Positions 1-13,264 of a DNA stretch of 64,000 bases are shown piece by piece. A program made the position numbers and the translations under genes. The stretch's first letter is position 1, and each line of letters begins with the position of its first letter. Below the pieces are notes generated by a model. It searched no databases. It was not told where the DNA came from and saw nothing but the letters and a program-made list of their open reading frames with translations. The stretch is taken from assembly GCF_900100865.1 (NCBI RefSeq), contig NZ_LT627734.1:1302001-1366000 (forward strand). The letters run 5' to 3'. The stretch comes from Candidatus Aquiluna sp. UB-MaderosW2red (GTDB lineage: Bacteria; Actinomycetota; Actinomycetes; Actinomycetales; Microbacteriaceae).

Positions 1-1272
1 CCTAGGCTGGGCCCCCAAATGCGAGGCGAGAAGAAACTCAATTGAATCTTTACCGGTGGCTTCAAACTCGGCCAATTCGCCAACCGAGATGACCAGCGCC
101 GAGCCGCCCATCGCGAGTTGCGAAAGCTCCACGCTCACCAAATGGCTAAGTCGTTCGCTTGCAGAAATGCGGGCCTTGGTCAACCCAAGAGCGGCCTCGG
201 TTAAAGCCGAGAGCTCTGCTGCGAGTTGCTTTTCTAAATTCTCAAGCTGCTCATCAGAGGAATCGAGATTCAACATCTGCAGTCGAAGCGCTGGCAAAGA
301 TTCCACTAGCTCATCACAACTCCTGCCGTGTTTGCGCTCGAGTGAAATAAGCTCCGCCCTTCTGGAGAGTAACTTCTGCAATAAAGAGGGGTCTGCATCT
401 AGGTCTGAGAGGTAAGAGGATAAATCCGCAGCAACCTCACCAGCGAGCATGCCAATCTCCTTGAGTCGCTCGCTCAGGGCCAGCAGAATTGGATCGCTGG
501 ATAACTCAAGGGCCTTGCGCGCCGACGCAGCAAGCGACATAACATCCGAGCTGGTTTCGGAGCTAAGAGCATCGTGAGACTTATCTGCTGCCTCGCGAAG
601 AGACTCCACATTTCCTAGTCGCTCAACTTTTTCTGATAGCTCCTCTAGCTCTCCGAGAAAGGGATCGAGGGCTTCGATGTCAAATATCAGCTCTCGAAGT
701 TTCGACAGTGCCACTTGTTCCTCGGCACTACTGCCTCTAATGCGTTTTAGCTGAGCAGCCAAGGCTCGATGACTTAAATAATTTCCCGAGTATGTGCTCA
801 ACGCCTTGGCGAGTTCAGCTCCGCCGAAGGCGTCAAGGGCTTCACGCTGAGCGCCCGCAGAGCGCAATCGCAGTTGATCTGATTGCCCGTGAACGGTAAC
901 CAACTGATCGGCAATCAGAGACAGAACGGAAATGGGTACCGAAGCCCCAGAAATTGCCGCCTTTGACCTGCCGTCTTGCGAAACCGTTCGATTCACGATC
1001 AGCTCACCTTCTGAAAGATCAGCACCAAGATCAATAAGTTGCTCGGAGAGTGACGAATCCACCCCGAACCAACGTCCCTCTGCAAAAAGCGAGCTCTCAC
1101 CATTGCGAACCGAACCAGAGTCTGCTCGTCCGCCAAGCAGAAGATTCAAGGCTGTTAAAACCATGGTCTTTCCAGCGCCAGTCTCCCCCGTCAGTGCGGT
1201 GAAGCCTGCTGAAAGATTCAACTGCGCCGAACTTATTACTCCGAGGTTTCTTATTGAAATTGACTCAATCAA
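1..1272 (-). CDS. recN: DNA repair protein RecN, 3' end outside window
   Basis: SMC-like ATPase that acts on double-strand breaks during recombinational repair. The first 424 codons are visible; the C-terminal Walker B part lies beyond the window. The N-terminus carries a Walker A motif, GETGAGKT, at about residues 29-36, followed by LNLLLGGRAD, typical of RecN. The middle is charged, helical and coiled-coil-like. The start is a TTG overlapping the nadK stop by four bases (TTGA), with CGGAG eight bases upstream. It is the last visible gene of a nadK-tlyA-like operon, an arrangement common in actinobacteria. RecN is often SOS-controlled elsewhere, but no LexA box is visible here because the gene is embedded in the operon. 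Confidence 0.93.
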   Translation of the reverse strand, partial: MIESISIRNLGVISSAQLNLSAGFTALTGETGAGKTMVLTALNLLLGGRADSGSVRNGESSLFAEGRWFGVDSSLSEQLIDLGADLSEGELIVNRTVSQDGRSKAAISGASVPISVLSLIADQLVTVHGQSDQLRLRSAGAQREALDAFGGAELAKALSTYSGNYLSHRALAAQLKRIRGSSAEEQVALSKLRELIFDIEALDPFLGELEELSEKVERLGNVESLREAADKSHDALSSETSSDVMSLAASARKALELSSDPILLALSERLKEIGMLAGEVAADLSSYLSDLDADPSLLQKLLSRRAELISLERKHGRSCDELVESLPALRLQMLNLDSSDEQLENLEKQLAAELSALTEAALGLTKARISASERLSHLVSVELSQLAMGGSALVISVGELAEFEATGKDSIEFLLASHLGAQPR

Positions 1273-2165
1273 TTCGGGGACTCCGGACCCCTCCAGCCAA
1301 CAACTGGCAGGGCGAATTTTCTGACCAAGCGATCCGTGAAGGGAGCGTCACTCAGCACAATCATTGGTATTGAGGTATCCGATTTATAAACTTCGACCCT
1401 GGATCCGGGGCTCAAATCAAAGCTGCGCCTACCATCACACCACATCACTCCAGCACTCGCACTTCGAGCAAGGACCTCGATGGCAATCTCCGTGTTTGTG
1501 CCTAAAACAAGTGGCCGCGCAAATAGGGCGTGTGCGCTCAGGGGGACAAGCAGAAGCGCTTCGACATTTGGCCAGACAACCGGTCCTCCAGCGCTAAAGG
1601 CGTAAGCCGTGGATCCGGTGGGAGTTGATACCAGTACACCATCGCAGCCAAATGCCGCCAGTGGCCGACCATCCACCTCCATGACTACCTCGAGGACCCG
1701 CTCACGAGCACTTTTTTCTACGGTCACCTCATTGAGTGCCCAGGAATTAAAAACCTCAACACCTGAAACCATCACCGAAACTTCGAGGGCGACTCGGTTT
1801 CTAACTTTGTAATCCTTTTGAGCAAGGGCGGCGATTGCCGCGTCCAGACCAATAAGTTCCGCCTCTGCCATGAATCCGACGTGACCCGTATTGATTCCAA
1901 GAATAGGGACATTTTTCCCAAAGGTTAGTTCGGCAGCTCGAAGGATGCTCCCGTCACCCCCTAAGACCACCACGGCTTCGAGCTTCTGGGAATCATATTC
2001 GACTCGAGACTCAATCTCGGCCCCTTGAGATTCAAGCCTGGATAGCTCGCCCGGTTCAAAAAGGCAGCTCAGCCCGTTGGCTGAGAGCAGCTGGCAGACA
2101 TCCGAAACCAAGCTCGCCTGCGTCTGCGACTGAGCATTGGTAACTAGAAGAATGTTGCGGCTCAT
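1269..2165 (-). CDS. nadK: NAD kinase
   Basis: Phosphorylates NAD to NADP in the cytoplasm, supplying cofactor for biosynthesis. At 298 residues it is normal length. The diagnostic GGDGS motif is in VLGGDGSILRAAEL near residue 70, followed by NTGHVGFMAEA and the substrate-binding stretch STPTGSTAYAFSAGGP. The start ATG overlaps the tlyA stop (ATGA), and the stop overlaps the recN start, so tlyA-nadK-recN are probably translationally coupled. This order is common in actinobacteria. Confidence 0.97.
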   Translation of the reverse strand: MSRNILLVTNAQSQTQASLVSDVCQLLSANGLSCLFEPGELSRLESQGAEIESRVEYDSQKLEAVVVLGGDGSILRAAELTFGKNVPILGINTGHVGFMAEAELIGLDAAIAALAQKDYKVRNRVALEVSVMVSGVEVFNSWALNEVTVEKSARERVLEVVMEVDGRPLAAFGCDGVLVSTPTGSTAYAFSAGGPVVWPNVEALLLVPLSAHALFARPLVLGTNTEIAIEVLARSASAGVMWCDGRRSFDLSPGSRVEVYKSDTSIPMIVLSDAPFTDRLVRKFALPVVGWRGPESPN

Positions 2166-2959
2166 TTGCCCTTGGCCAACCTCTCAATTTCTTTAGACCA
2201 TTGTTGCCGATTATTTTCCCGATTTGGCGTTATCCACAACAAGAACTCCACGTTTCCGTGGGTCCCTTTTAGGCTCGAAGTTGTCAACCCGGAGATTTCA
2301 TACCCCAACTGCACCGCATTATCGGCCACCTGGGACATTGCCCTCGCCTTCTCCCGCCAGTCAGTAACTATTCCGTTGGCACTAAGCGAGTGCTTTCCAA
2401 CCTCAAATTGAGGCTTCACCAAAAGCACCATCGGCGCTTTTGGTGCAAGCTCTGCTAGCTGACTTAATACCAGCGTAAGAGAGATAAAGCTCAGATCCGC
2501 AACCACCAGTGAGAAATCAAGATTTTTGCCAACAAGCTCTTTTAAGGAGCCAGGGGTTAGGTCGCGAAGGTTGCACCCTTCAAGAGAAATGACTCGCCCG
2601 TCATTTTTCAATTCGGCAACTAGCTGGTCGTGACCTACATCCACCGCAACTACCCCGTGTGCGCCCTGTTCAAGAAGAACCTGAGTGAAGCCTCCGGTAG
2701 ATGACCCAGCGTCAAGACACCAGCCAGTTGGGGTCACTCCGAACTCAATCAGCGCCTCAGCTAGCTTCTGTCCAGCCCTAGAGACATAGTTAGCCCCCTC
2801 CGTCAGGTTGACTAGGTCAGTCTCTTCGATTTTCGCTGAGGACTTTGTTGCCAACTTCCCGTTGACTTCAACCCTGTTCTGCGAGATTAGCTGCGCGGCC
2901 TGAGACCTGGAGCGCGCAAGCAGTCTCACGACCAACTCGATGTCTAGTCGCTCAGCCAA
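2162..2959 (-). CDS. tlyA: TlyA family rRNA 2'-O-methyltransferase
   Basis: The TlyA family methylates ribose 2'-OH groups on 16S and 23S rRNA (C1409 and C1920 in mycobacteria) and affects sensitivity to cyclic-peptide antibiotics such as capreomycin. An N-terminal S4 RNA-binding domain (about residues 1-60: LDIELVVRLLARSRSQA) precedes an FtsJ-like SAM-binding domain with CLDAGSSTGGFTQVLLEQGA near residue 80. Length of 265 is normal. The start is a TTG directly abutting the stop of the 37-codon ORF upstream, so its translation probably depends on reinitiation. Confidence 0.94.
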   Translation of the reverse strand: MAERLDIELVVRLLARSRSQAAQLISQNRVEVNGKLATKSSAKIEETDLVNLTEGANYVSRAGQKLAEALIEFGVTPTGWCLDAGSSTGGFTQVLLEQGAHGVVAVDVGHDQLVAELKNDGRVISLEGCNLRDLTPGSLKELVGKNLDFSLVVADLSFISLTLVLSQLAELAPKAPMVLLVKPQFEVGKHSLSANGIVTDWREKARAMSQVADNAVQLGYEISGLTTSSLKGTHGNVEFLLWITPNRENNRQQWSKEIERLAKGK

Positions 2960-3073
2960 TTAGTTGAGCAATTCTTCGATGCGAGAGATTACCCCGACAA
3001 GTGCGTCAATCTGAGCCTGCGGCTCTAAGTCCTCAATAACTTCCAATTCCTGCAGAATCGGGTTTAAGTTCAT
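2960..3073 (-). CDS. 37-residue conserved-position small protein
   Basis: Short ORF filling the gap between the HAD phosphatase and tlyA. It reads MNLNPILQELEVIEDLEP... and ends ISRIEELLN. An AGGA ribosome-binding sequence lies about nine bases before the ATG, and the stop directly abuts the TTG of tlyA. It is acidic and probably one or two amphipathic helices. A small hypothetical gene sits at the same position in mycobacteria (between the Rv1692-like phosphatase and tlyA), which supports it being real. Function unknown; it could simply couple translation into tlyA. Confidence 0.7.
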   Translation of the reverse strand: MNLNPILQELEVIEDLEPQAQIDALVGVISRIEELLN

Positions 3074-3082
3074 AAATAATTC

Positions 3083-4063
3083 CTAACTAAAAAGAGCCGG
3101 CTCGACGTCTAATGCATAAATCGGCGTACCGCAGGTCCAGATTAGCTCGCTTGCGGCCCTTAAGGCGTCTAACGATGCAGGGTCGCCTCGAGAAACCAAA
3201 ACCTTGCCCGCCAAAAGCTCAACCTCTGTTTTATTAACCCGAATTCCGTACTTGGTCTTTTTTGACTTTGGGTAATCAAGAAGCAATTCGCTCAAGTCCC
3301 CAAGAATAAACTTTGGTCTATCCTCAATATTGGCCCCAAGCAGCTCTTTGCGAGTTGCTATTCCTGTCATAACGCAAGCCGAGTCGATTCCAAAGTTATT
3401 TGCCCCCCTGATATCGGTATCGAGACGATCTCCAACAAATAGCGGATTCGAGATTTCCAACTCGTCGATTGCGGATCGGAATATTGGAGCGAATGGCTTT
3501 CCTGCCACGTCAGGAAGTATTCCAACAGCGGTATGAACGGCAGAGACAAGAGTCCCATTTCCGGGCGCTATGCCGTCTTCTCTTGGAATGGTCCAGTCTT
3601 GATTGGTGGCAATCCAGATTGCACCATTTTGAATTGCGTAGCTCGCCTGGGCAAGATCATCCCAAGAAACATCGTGGTTAAATCCCTGGATCACTGCCTT
3701 TGGTAGTTGCTTATGTGAATCTACAATCTCAAAACCAGCCTCCAACACGGCAACCCTCAGGCCTTCCCCTCCCACGACCAAGACTTTTTCACCAACATTT
3801 ATTCGCTCAAGGAGCATCTTCGCTCCAGCCCGAGCGGAACCAATCAGACTTGATGAAGTTGCCGGTAATCCAAAACCAGCTAATTGCTCAGCCATGGATT
3901 CTTGGGTTCGCGACGCATTATTAGTAACATATCCGACCTGCAATCCCCTTGCATGCACGGCGAGGATACTCGAGACTGCGTTTTTTACTGGCTCATTACC
4001 TAAATAGACAACTCCATCAAGATCCAATAACAGAGAATCGTAACCACTAATCAGCTGAACCAT
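3083..4063 (-). CDS. HAD-superfamily (NagD-like) sugar/glycerol phosphate phosphatase
   Basis: Cytoplasmic phosphatase of the HAD IIA (NagD/4-nitrophenylphosphatase) class. The nucleophile motif LLLDLDGVVYLGNEPV is near the N-terminus, motif II is in VGYVTNNAS, and motif IV is in PLFVGDRLDTDIRGA. A C-terminal extension of about 60 residues resembles the tail of the mycobacterial Rv1692-type phosphatase. The ATG at 4063 is chosen because a perfect AGGAGG lies four bases upstream; a longer GTG reading from 4087 has no such support. It overlaps the end of the repeat protein by 17 bp. Exact substrate cannot be read from sequence; glycerol-3-phosphate is the best guess by family. Confidence 0.9.
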   Translation of the reverse strand: MVQLISGYDSLLLDLDGVVYLGNEPVKNAVSSILAVHARGLQVGYVTNNASRTQESMAEQLAGFGLPATSSSLIGSARAGAKMLLERINVGEKVLVVGGEGLRVAVLEAGFEIVDSHKQLPKAVIQGFNHDVSWDDLAQASYAIQNGAIWIATNQDWTIPREDGIAPGNGTLVSAVHTAVGILPDVAGKPFAPIFRSAIDELEISNPLFVGDRLDTDIRGANNFGIDSACVMTGIATRKELLGANIEDRPKFILGDLSELLLDYPKSKKTKYGIRVNKTEVELLAGKVLVSRGDPASLDALRAASELIWTCGTPIYALDVEPALFS

Positions 4064-6167
4064 TTGGCCTCCTAGGCTTTGAATCACCTCGGTCGAATCG
4101 CTTACGCTCTACCGGCCTCGAATCGCTGGGCCTGGCAGGTTTTTGATCTGAAGATCGGGCGGGCCTAGCGTCACCATCGCGCCTCGGACGGTCATCCTTT
4201 GGACGATCGCCGGCTGGCCTGGAGGGCCTGCCGGAGTCACTGCCCGGTCTGGAGTAACTTCCTTCGCGGCGTGGCCTATCCTCATAACTTCTTGCTGGCC
4301 GATCGCCACGATCTGACTCGGGCCTTGGCCTTGAAGGGCGTGAATCAGAATCACGATTTGGGCGATCGCCGGCTGGCCTGGAGGGCCTGCCGGAGTCACT
4401 GCCCGGTCTGGAATAACCTCCTTCGCGGCGTGGCCTATCCTCATAACTTCTTGCTGGCCGATCGCCACGATCTGACTCGGGCCTTGGCCTTGACGGGCGA
4501 GAATCAGAATCACGATTTGGGCGATCGCCGGCTGGCCTGGAGGGCCTGCCGGAGTCACTGCCCGGTCTGGAATAACCTCCTTCGCGGCGTGGTCTATCCT
4601 CATAACTTCTTGCTGGCCGATCGCCACGATCTGACTCGGGCCTTGGCCTTGACGGGCGAGAATCAGAATCACGGTTTGGGCGATCGCCGGCTGGCCTGGA
4701 GGGCCTGCCGGAGTCACTTCCCGGTCTGGAATAACCCCCCTCACGGCGTGGTCTATCCTCATAACTTCTTGCTGGCCGATCGCCACGATCTGACTCGGGC
4801 CTTGGCCTTGATGGCCGAGAATCAGAATCACGGTTTGGGCGATCCTCAAAACTGCGACGAGGTCGCTCATCGCGATCGCCGGCTGGCCTGGAGGGCCTGC
4901 CGGAGTCACTTCCCGGTCTGGAATAACCTCCCTCACGGCGTGGTCTATCCTCATAACTTCTTGCTGGCCGATCTCCACGATCTGACTCGGGCCTTGGCCT
5001 TGATGGCCGAGAATCAGAATCACGGTTTGGGCGATCCTCAAAACTGCGACGAGGTCGCTCATCGCGATCGCCGGCTGGCCTGGAGGGCCTGCCGGAGTCA
5101 CTTCCCGGTCTGGAGTAACCTCCCTCGCGGCGTGGTCTATCCTCATAACTTCTTGCTGGCCGATCGCCACGATCTGACTCGGGCCTTGGCCTTGACGGGC
5201 GTGAATCAGCATCACGGTTTGGGCGATCGCCGGCTGGCCTGGAGGGCCTGCCGGAGTCACTGCCCGGTCTGGAGTAACTTCCTTCGCGGCGTGGTCTGTC
5301 GTCACGATCGCCCTCGCGGCGTGGCTTATATTCTTTTTTCTCTGGTTTCATGGTCGCGTCGAATTCCTCGCTGGTTGGGATGCTGATCTCCTCGAAAACG
5401 TCAAAGAGCTCGCCATCCTGAGTTGCTATTGCGGTCTCTGCTCTTTCAGCCAGAGCATCCCACTCGTCGCCATCGCGCCCCAATTCCCGGAGGCATTCGG
5501 CGTAGGCGCGAAAAAGGGCAGGGGATTGTTCGTGGACGCGCTTTGGAGACAGCTCAGGGATCTCAAGCTCCTGAAGCGCCAACTTTGCTTCGCCCATGTC
5601 GAGCCTGGCTCCAGAAAGCGCGATAGCAAGATTAATCCGAATTCCGACCGGCAAAGAAGTTCGGTCAACACCAACTACTGCTTCCAATGCTCGCTTCGGG
5701 CGTTCCATCCCACGCTCAGAATCTACAATCAGCGGTAGCTGCTCATTGGAGGCAGAAAGTCTTCGATGAGTAAGGAGCTCTCGCAGAGCCAAGGAGAAAT
5801 CACCAATTGCGTATGCCGTGAGACCAAGGGTTTCATGAGCAATCGCCAAACGGCCAGCTCTCCTAGACGCAGCTAATGCATGCTTATGGGCCAACTGGGG
5901 ATCATCGTCGATCAAAAGAGACACCATCGCGAGGTGCCGGGCAGTCATCTCAGCATTTTCGGCGGTTAAAGTCTTAAGTTGCACCCGAGCCCCGATGTCC
6001 AGATCCTCTGGGGTGATCGCGCTAGGAATCAGGGGGGACTTTTCGTCGGTGCGAACGCGCTCTACGCGCTTTTGCCACTCCGGACGCTCCGATTCATTGC
6101 GCTCGCCTCGACCCGAAGGACCCTCAGGCCTTTCATTCGGCCGTTTGCCTCTGCCGCGTTCTTCCAT
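4047..6167 (-). CDS. TPR-like protein with a large arginine/serine/proline tandem-repeat tail
   Basis: A 706-residue protein in two halves. Residues about 50-270 are helical and TPR-like (RLAIAHETLGLTAYAIGDFSLALREL and similar), corresponding to the actinobacterial hypothetical found beside the Rv1692-type phosphatase. Residues from about 285 to the end are low-complexity R, D, S, P and G, dominated by seven copies of a 53-residue unit containing SYEDRPRREGGYSRPGSDSG. Two copies carry an extra 11 residues (DERPRRSFEDR). The tail is strongly charged and disordered, like RGG-type RNA-binding tails, so RNA or ribosome association is plausible but unproven. AAGGAG lies just before the ATG. No enzymatic motif is visible. 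Confidence 0.85.
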   Translation of the reverse strand: MEERGRGKRPNERPEGPSGRGERNESERPEWQKRVERVRTDEKSPLIPSAITPEDLDIGARVQLKTLTAENAEMTARHLAMVSLLIDDDPQLAHKHALAASRRAGRLAIAHETLGLTAYAIGDFSLALRELLTHRRLSASNEQLPLIVDSERGMERPKRALEAVVGVDRTSLPVGIRINLAIALSGARLDMGEAKLALQELEIPELSPKRVHEQSPALFRAYAECLRELGRDGDEWDALAERAETAIATQDGELFDVFEEISIPTSEEFDATMKPEKKEYKPRREGDRDDRPRREGSYSRPGSDSGRPSRPAGDRPNRDADSRPSRPRPESDRGDRPARSYEDRPRREGGYSRPGSDSGRPSRPAGDRDERPRRSFEDRPNRDSDSRPSRPRPESDRGDRPARSYEDRPRREGGYSRPGSDSGRPSRPAGDRDERPRRSFEDRPNRDSDSRPSRPRPESDRGDRPARSYEDRPRREGGYSRPGSDSGRPSRPAGDRPNRDSDSRPSRPRPESDRGDRPARSYEDRPRREGGYSRPGSDSGRPSRPAGDRPNRDSDSRPSRPRPESDRGDRPARSYEDRPRREGGYSRPGSDSGRPSRPAGDRPNRDSDSRPSRPRPESDRGDRPARSYEDRPRREGSYSRPGSDSGRPSRPAGDRPKDDRPRRDGDARPARSSDQKPARPSDSRPVERKRFDRGDSKPRRPNGSAD
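4195..5335 (-). repeat. Seven-copy coding tandem repeat, 159-bp unit (two units 192 bp)
   Basis: Within the tail of the TPR-like protein, the landmark gatcgccggctggcc begins at 4205, 4364, 4523, 4682, 4874, 5066 and 5225. The spacings are 159, 159, 159, 192, 192 and 159 bp. All are multiples of three, so copy-number change keeps the frame. Units are nearly identical at the DNA level, including at silent positions, which points to recent duplication or gene conversion. Because the period is in frame, long open frames also appear on the opposite strand and in a shifted frame; these are by-products. Confidence 0.95.
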
Positions 6168-6202
6168 TATTTAACTCCTTGAGCAATTTTTGGCTTAAAT
6201 AG

Positions 6203-6231
6203 AAAAGGCCACCCCAAAAGGAGTGGCCATT
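6203..6231 (-). terminator. Rho-independent terminator of the rrn operon
   Basis: On the minus strand GGCCACTCC-TTTT-GGGGTGGCC forms a nine-pair stem (one U-G wobble) followed by TTTTCT. It lies just downstream of 5S and upstream of the repeat-protein gene. Confidence 0.9.
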
Positions 6232-6241
6232 TCTAAAGTAA

Positions 6242-6359
6242 GTCCGGCGGTGTCCTACTCTCCCACAAGGTCCCCCTTGCAGTACCATCGGCGCTGAGAG
6301 TCTTAGCTTCCGGGTTCGGAATGTGACCGGGCGTTTCCCTCTCGCTATGGCCGCCGAAA
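6242..6359 (-). rRNA. rrf: 5S ribosomal RNA
   Basis: The minus strand reads from GTTTCGGCGGCCATAGCG through the conserved CCGAACCCGGAAGCTAAG to GGACACCGCCGGAC. Length is about 118 nt and the terminal stem can form. It is the last gene of the rrn operon, before the terminator. Ends are accurate to a few bases. Confidence 0.95.
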
Positions 6360-6463
6360 CACTATTGAAGCACGTGAATCGATTAAGCATAAGCTTAGTA
6401 TTCGGTTCTCGAACGTACTTCGAGAACCACACAGTGGACGCAAGCAAAAGTTTTGAAGTTGTA
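6360..6463 (-). other. 23S-5S spacer with a perfect 10-bp hairpin
   Basis: Between 23S and 5S, 6404-6428 is GGTTCTCGAA-CGTAC-TTCGAGAACC, a perfect inverted repeat. It is a plausible RNase processing stem for releasing 5S. No tRNA is present. Confidence 0.75.
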
Positions 6464-11464
<5,001 letters not shown>

Positions 11465-11962
11465 AAAATTGTTTCACTGATAAATCAGCAAAGCATTTAC
11501 GAACGCCTCGGAAATGAGGCGATCAATTTGATTTGGCTTTCGAACTGTCTACTGACAATTCTGTTTTGTATCTTTATCCAAAAAGGATCTCTGCCAGAAC
11601 AAGTTCTGACCGAGGTTTTTGGCATCGACATTGTGCACGCTGTTGAGTTCTCAAAGATCGGATGCACCTGATTTCATCTTTCGAATCAGCCTCAGGGCAA
11701 CTTCACAAGCCTACCGATTTCCAGCTCTTTGTCAACTCCTGGTAACCCAGAAATCTTCATCAAAATTTTGATCGGAAGACCTAAATCCTAGACACTAAAA
11801 ACGTCGACCACAAGGGCCATTTTAGATCTTGGAAGTGTTGCACTTGAACCGGCAATCTCAATGGATTCTGCCTAGCTTTGGTCAACTCGGTAGAGCTTAG
11901 TCACGATTTAGTCACGCTGTCAAATCAAACCCGAGATTGTTCAATAAATCTTTCGGAACCCG
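11465..11962 (-). promoter_or_regulatory. rrn leader and promoter region
   Basis: A stretch of 498 bp between tyrS and 16S with no gene. On the minus strand three candidate promoters are spaced through it: TTGACA-N18-TAAGCT (11894-11923), TTGTGG-N17-TAGGAT (11785-11813) and TTGACA-N16-TAGGCT (11708-11735). The last is closest and strongest. Downstream is a nut-like box TTTGAGAACTCAACAGCGTG (about 11634-11656), a CAGAAC-AA-GTTCTG repeat (11595-11608) and a CGCCTC-N6-GAGGCG hairpin (11504-11521). This matches the multi-promoter, antiterminated rrn leaders of actinobacteria. Confidence 0.75.
11708..11735 (-). promoter_or_regulatory. Main candidate rrn promoter
   Basis: TTGACA (11730-11735) and TAGGCT (11708-11713) are separated by 16 bp on the minus strand, about 245 bp before 16S. 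It precedes the nut-like box. Confidence 0.7.
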
Positions 11963-13264
11963 CTATTTCACTAGGAAAAGTGCCGCTAAATTCTTTTTGC
12001 CACGCCCTAGGACTGCCATAGAATCGTGCAGAAAATCCGTCATCTGATCATCCACGGACTCAACTTTGATTTTATTGAATGTAACCGCCCCCTGTTCGAT
12101 TGCTCGCCTGGCCGCCGAGTTCGATTCAGAAAGCCCCGTTTTCACCAATGCCTCGATAACGGAAGTGCCGTTCTGAACCTCAATACCAGGCAACGCATTC
12201 AGAGCGTTTCTGAGAGTTTTTTCATCCAGCGCCCGAATTTCACCTGAGCCAAATAATGCGGAAGAGGCTGTTTCAGCCATCAACGCCTCTTGTTTGGAGT
12301 GCACAAGCTCAACAACCTCAAGTGCCAGCCTTTTTTGTGCTTCGCGCCTGAAGGGCTCGTCCAAGACCTTCTGGGCGTAGTCCTGAATCTCTAGGCGGGT
12401 AAGGAAAGTGAAAACCTTAAGTCTGTCGATCACATCGGAATCGTCTGTGTTCAACCAAAACTGATACATCGCATAGGCGCTGGTAAGCGATTCATCAAGC
12501 CATATGGCATTCCCCTCGCTTTTGCCGAACTTCTTTCCATCGGAATTGGTTATCAAGGGCGTGGCAATCAAGTGCACACTTTTACCCTCAACCTTGTGAA
12601 CCAGATCTGATCCCGAAGTAAGGTTGCCCCACTGATCGCTTCCGCCAGTTTGCATCGAGCAGTTATAACGCCTATTCAGCTCCAGAAAATCTAGGCCTTG
12701 CAAAATTTGGTAACTAAACTCCGTGTAACTAATGCCAGCATCCGAATTAAGGCGGGCGCTAACCGAGTCTTTAGCAAGCATTTTTCCGACCCGATAGTGC
12801 TTCCCGATCTCTCTCAAAAAATCGATTGCGCTGTATTGACTAGTCCAATCGAGGTTGTTGACCATCTTGGCCGCGAATGGTCCCTCAAAATCGAGGAACC
12901 TAGCATTTTGGGCAGCCAAACGCTCCACCCAATCCGCGACCGTCTCCCTGGTATTCAAGGTGCGCTCCGCATTCGGCTTTGGATCCCCGATTAGGCCAGT
13001 AGCTCCACCCACCAAGGCAAGCGGAAAGTGGCCGGCCAATTGAATCCGACGCATCGTCAGTAACTGCACCAAGTTCCCAAGGTGCAAAGAGGGCGCGGTT
13101 GGGTCAAAGCCGCAGTAATAAGTCATTGGCCCGACGCTGAGCGCAGCTCTAAGCTCTTTTTCGTCAGTGGATAGTGCAATTAGCCCCCGCCACAAGAGCT
13201 CATCAATAATGTGTTCGAAACTCGAATCATTCCGTTGAGCCCTAAGAGTTTCTAAGGTTGCCAC
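11963..13264 (-). CDS. tyrS: Tyrosyl-tRNA synthetase
   Basis: Class I aminoacyl-tRNA synthetase that charges tRNA-Tyr. GFDPTAPSLHLGN near residue 52 is the HIGH-type motif, and KFGKSEGN near 235 is the KMSKS-type motif. A C-terminal S4-like domain (SAARRAIEQGAVTFN) binds tRNA. At 433 residues it is the usual bacterial TyrS size. The start is GTG directly after the argH stop, so it is translated from the argH transcript; the same argH-tyrS order occurs in other actinobacteria. It is the last gene of the long infC-to-tyrS run. Confidence 0.97.
   Translation of the reverse strand: MATLETLRAQRNDSSFEHIIDELLWRGLIALSTDEKELRAALSVGPMTYYCGFDPTAPSLHLGNLVQLLTMRRIQLAGHFPLALVGGATGLIGDPKPNAERTLNTRETVADWVERLAAQNARFLDFEGPFAAKMVNNLDWTSQYSAIDFLREIGKHYRVGKMLAKDSVSARLNSDAGISYTEFSYQILQGLDFLELNRRYNCSMQTGGSDQWGNLTSGSDLVHKVEGKSVHLIATPLITNSDGKKFGKSEGNAIWLDESLTSAYAMYQFWLNTDDSDVIDRLKVFTFLTRLEIQDYAQKVLDEPFRREAQKRLALEVVELVHSKQEALMAETASSALFGSGEIRALDEKTLRNALNALPGIEVQNGTSVIEALVKTGLSESNSAARRAIEQGAVTFNKIKVESVDDQMTDFLHDSMAVLGRGKKNLAALFLVK

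Noticed and set aside
4360-5232. GCGATCGC octamer recurring six times, like a HIP1 element
   Set aside because: Every copy is the same position of the coding repeat, so it is one site duplicated.
4195-5335. CRISPR-like periodic repeat
   Set aside because: Repeats are contiguous, 159 bp long, lack unique spacers and are coding.
4109-5386. Long open frames of about 395-398 codons on the plus strand and in another minus frame across the repeat region
   Set aside because: They exist only because the repeat unit is a multiple of three and lacks stops; the frame with the TPR-like N-terminus and ribosome-binding sequence is the gene.
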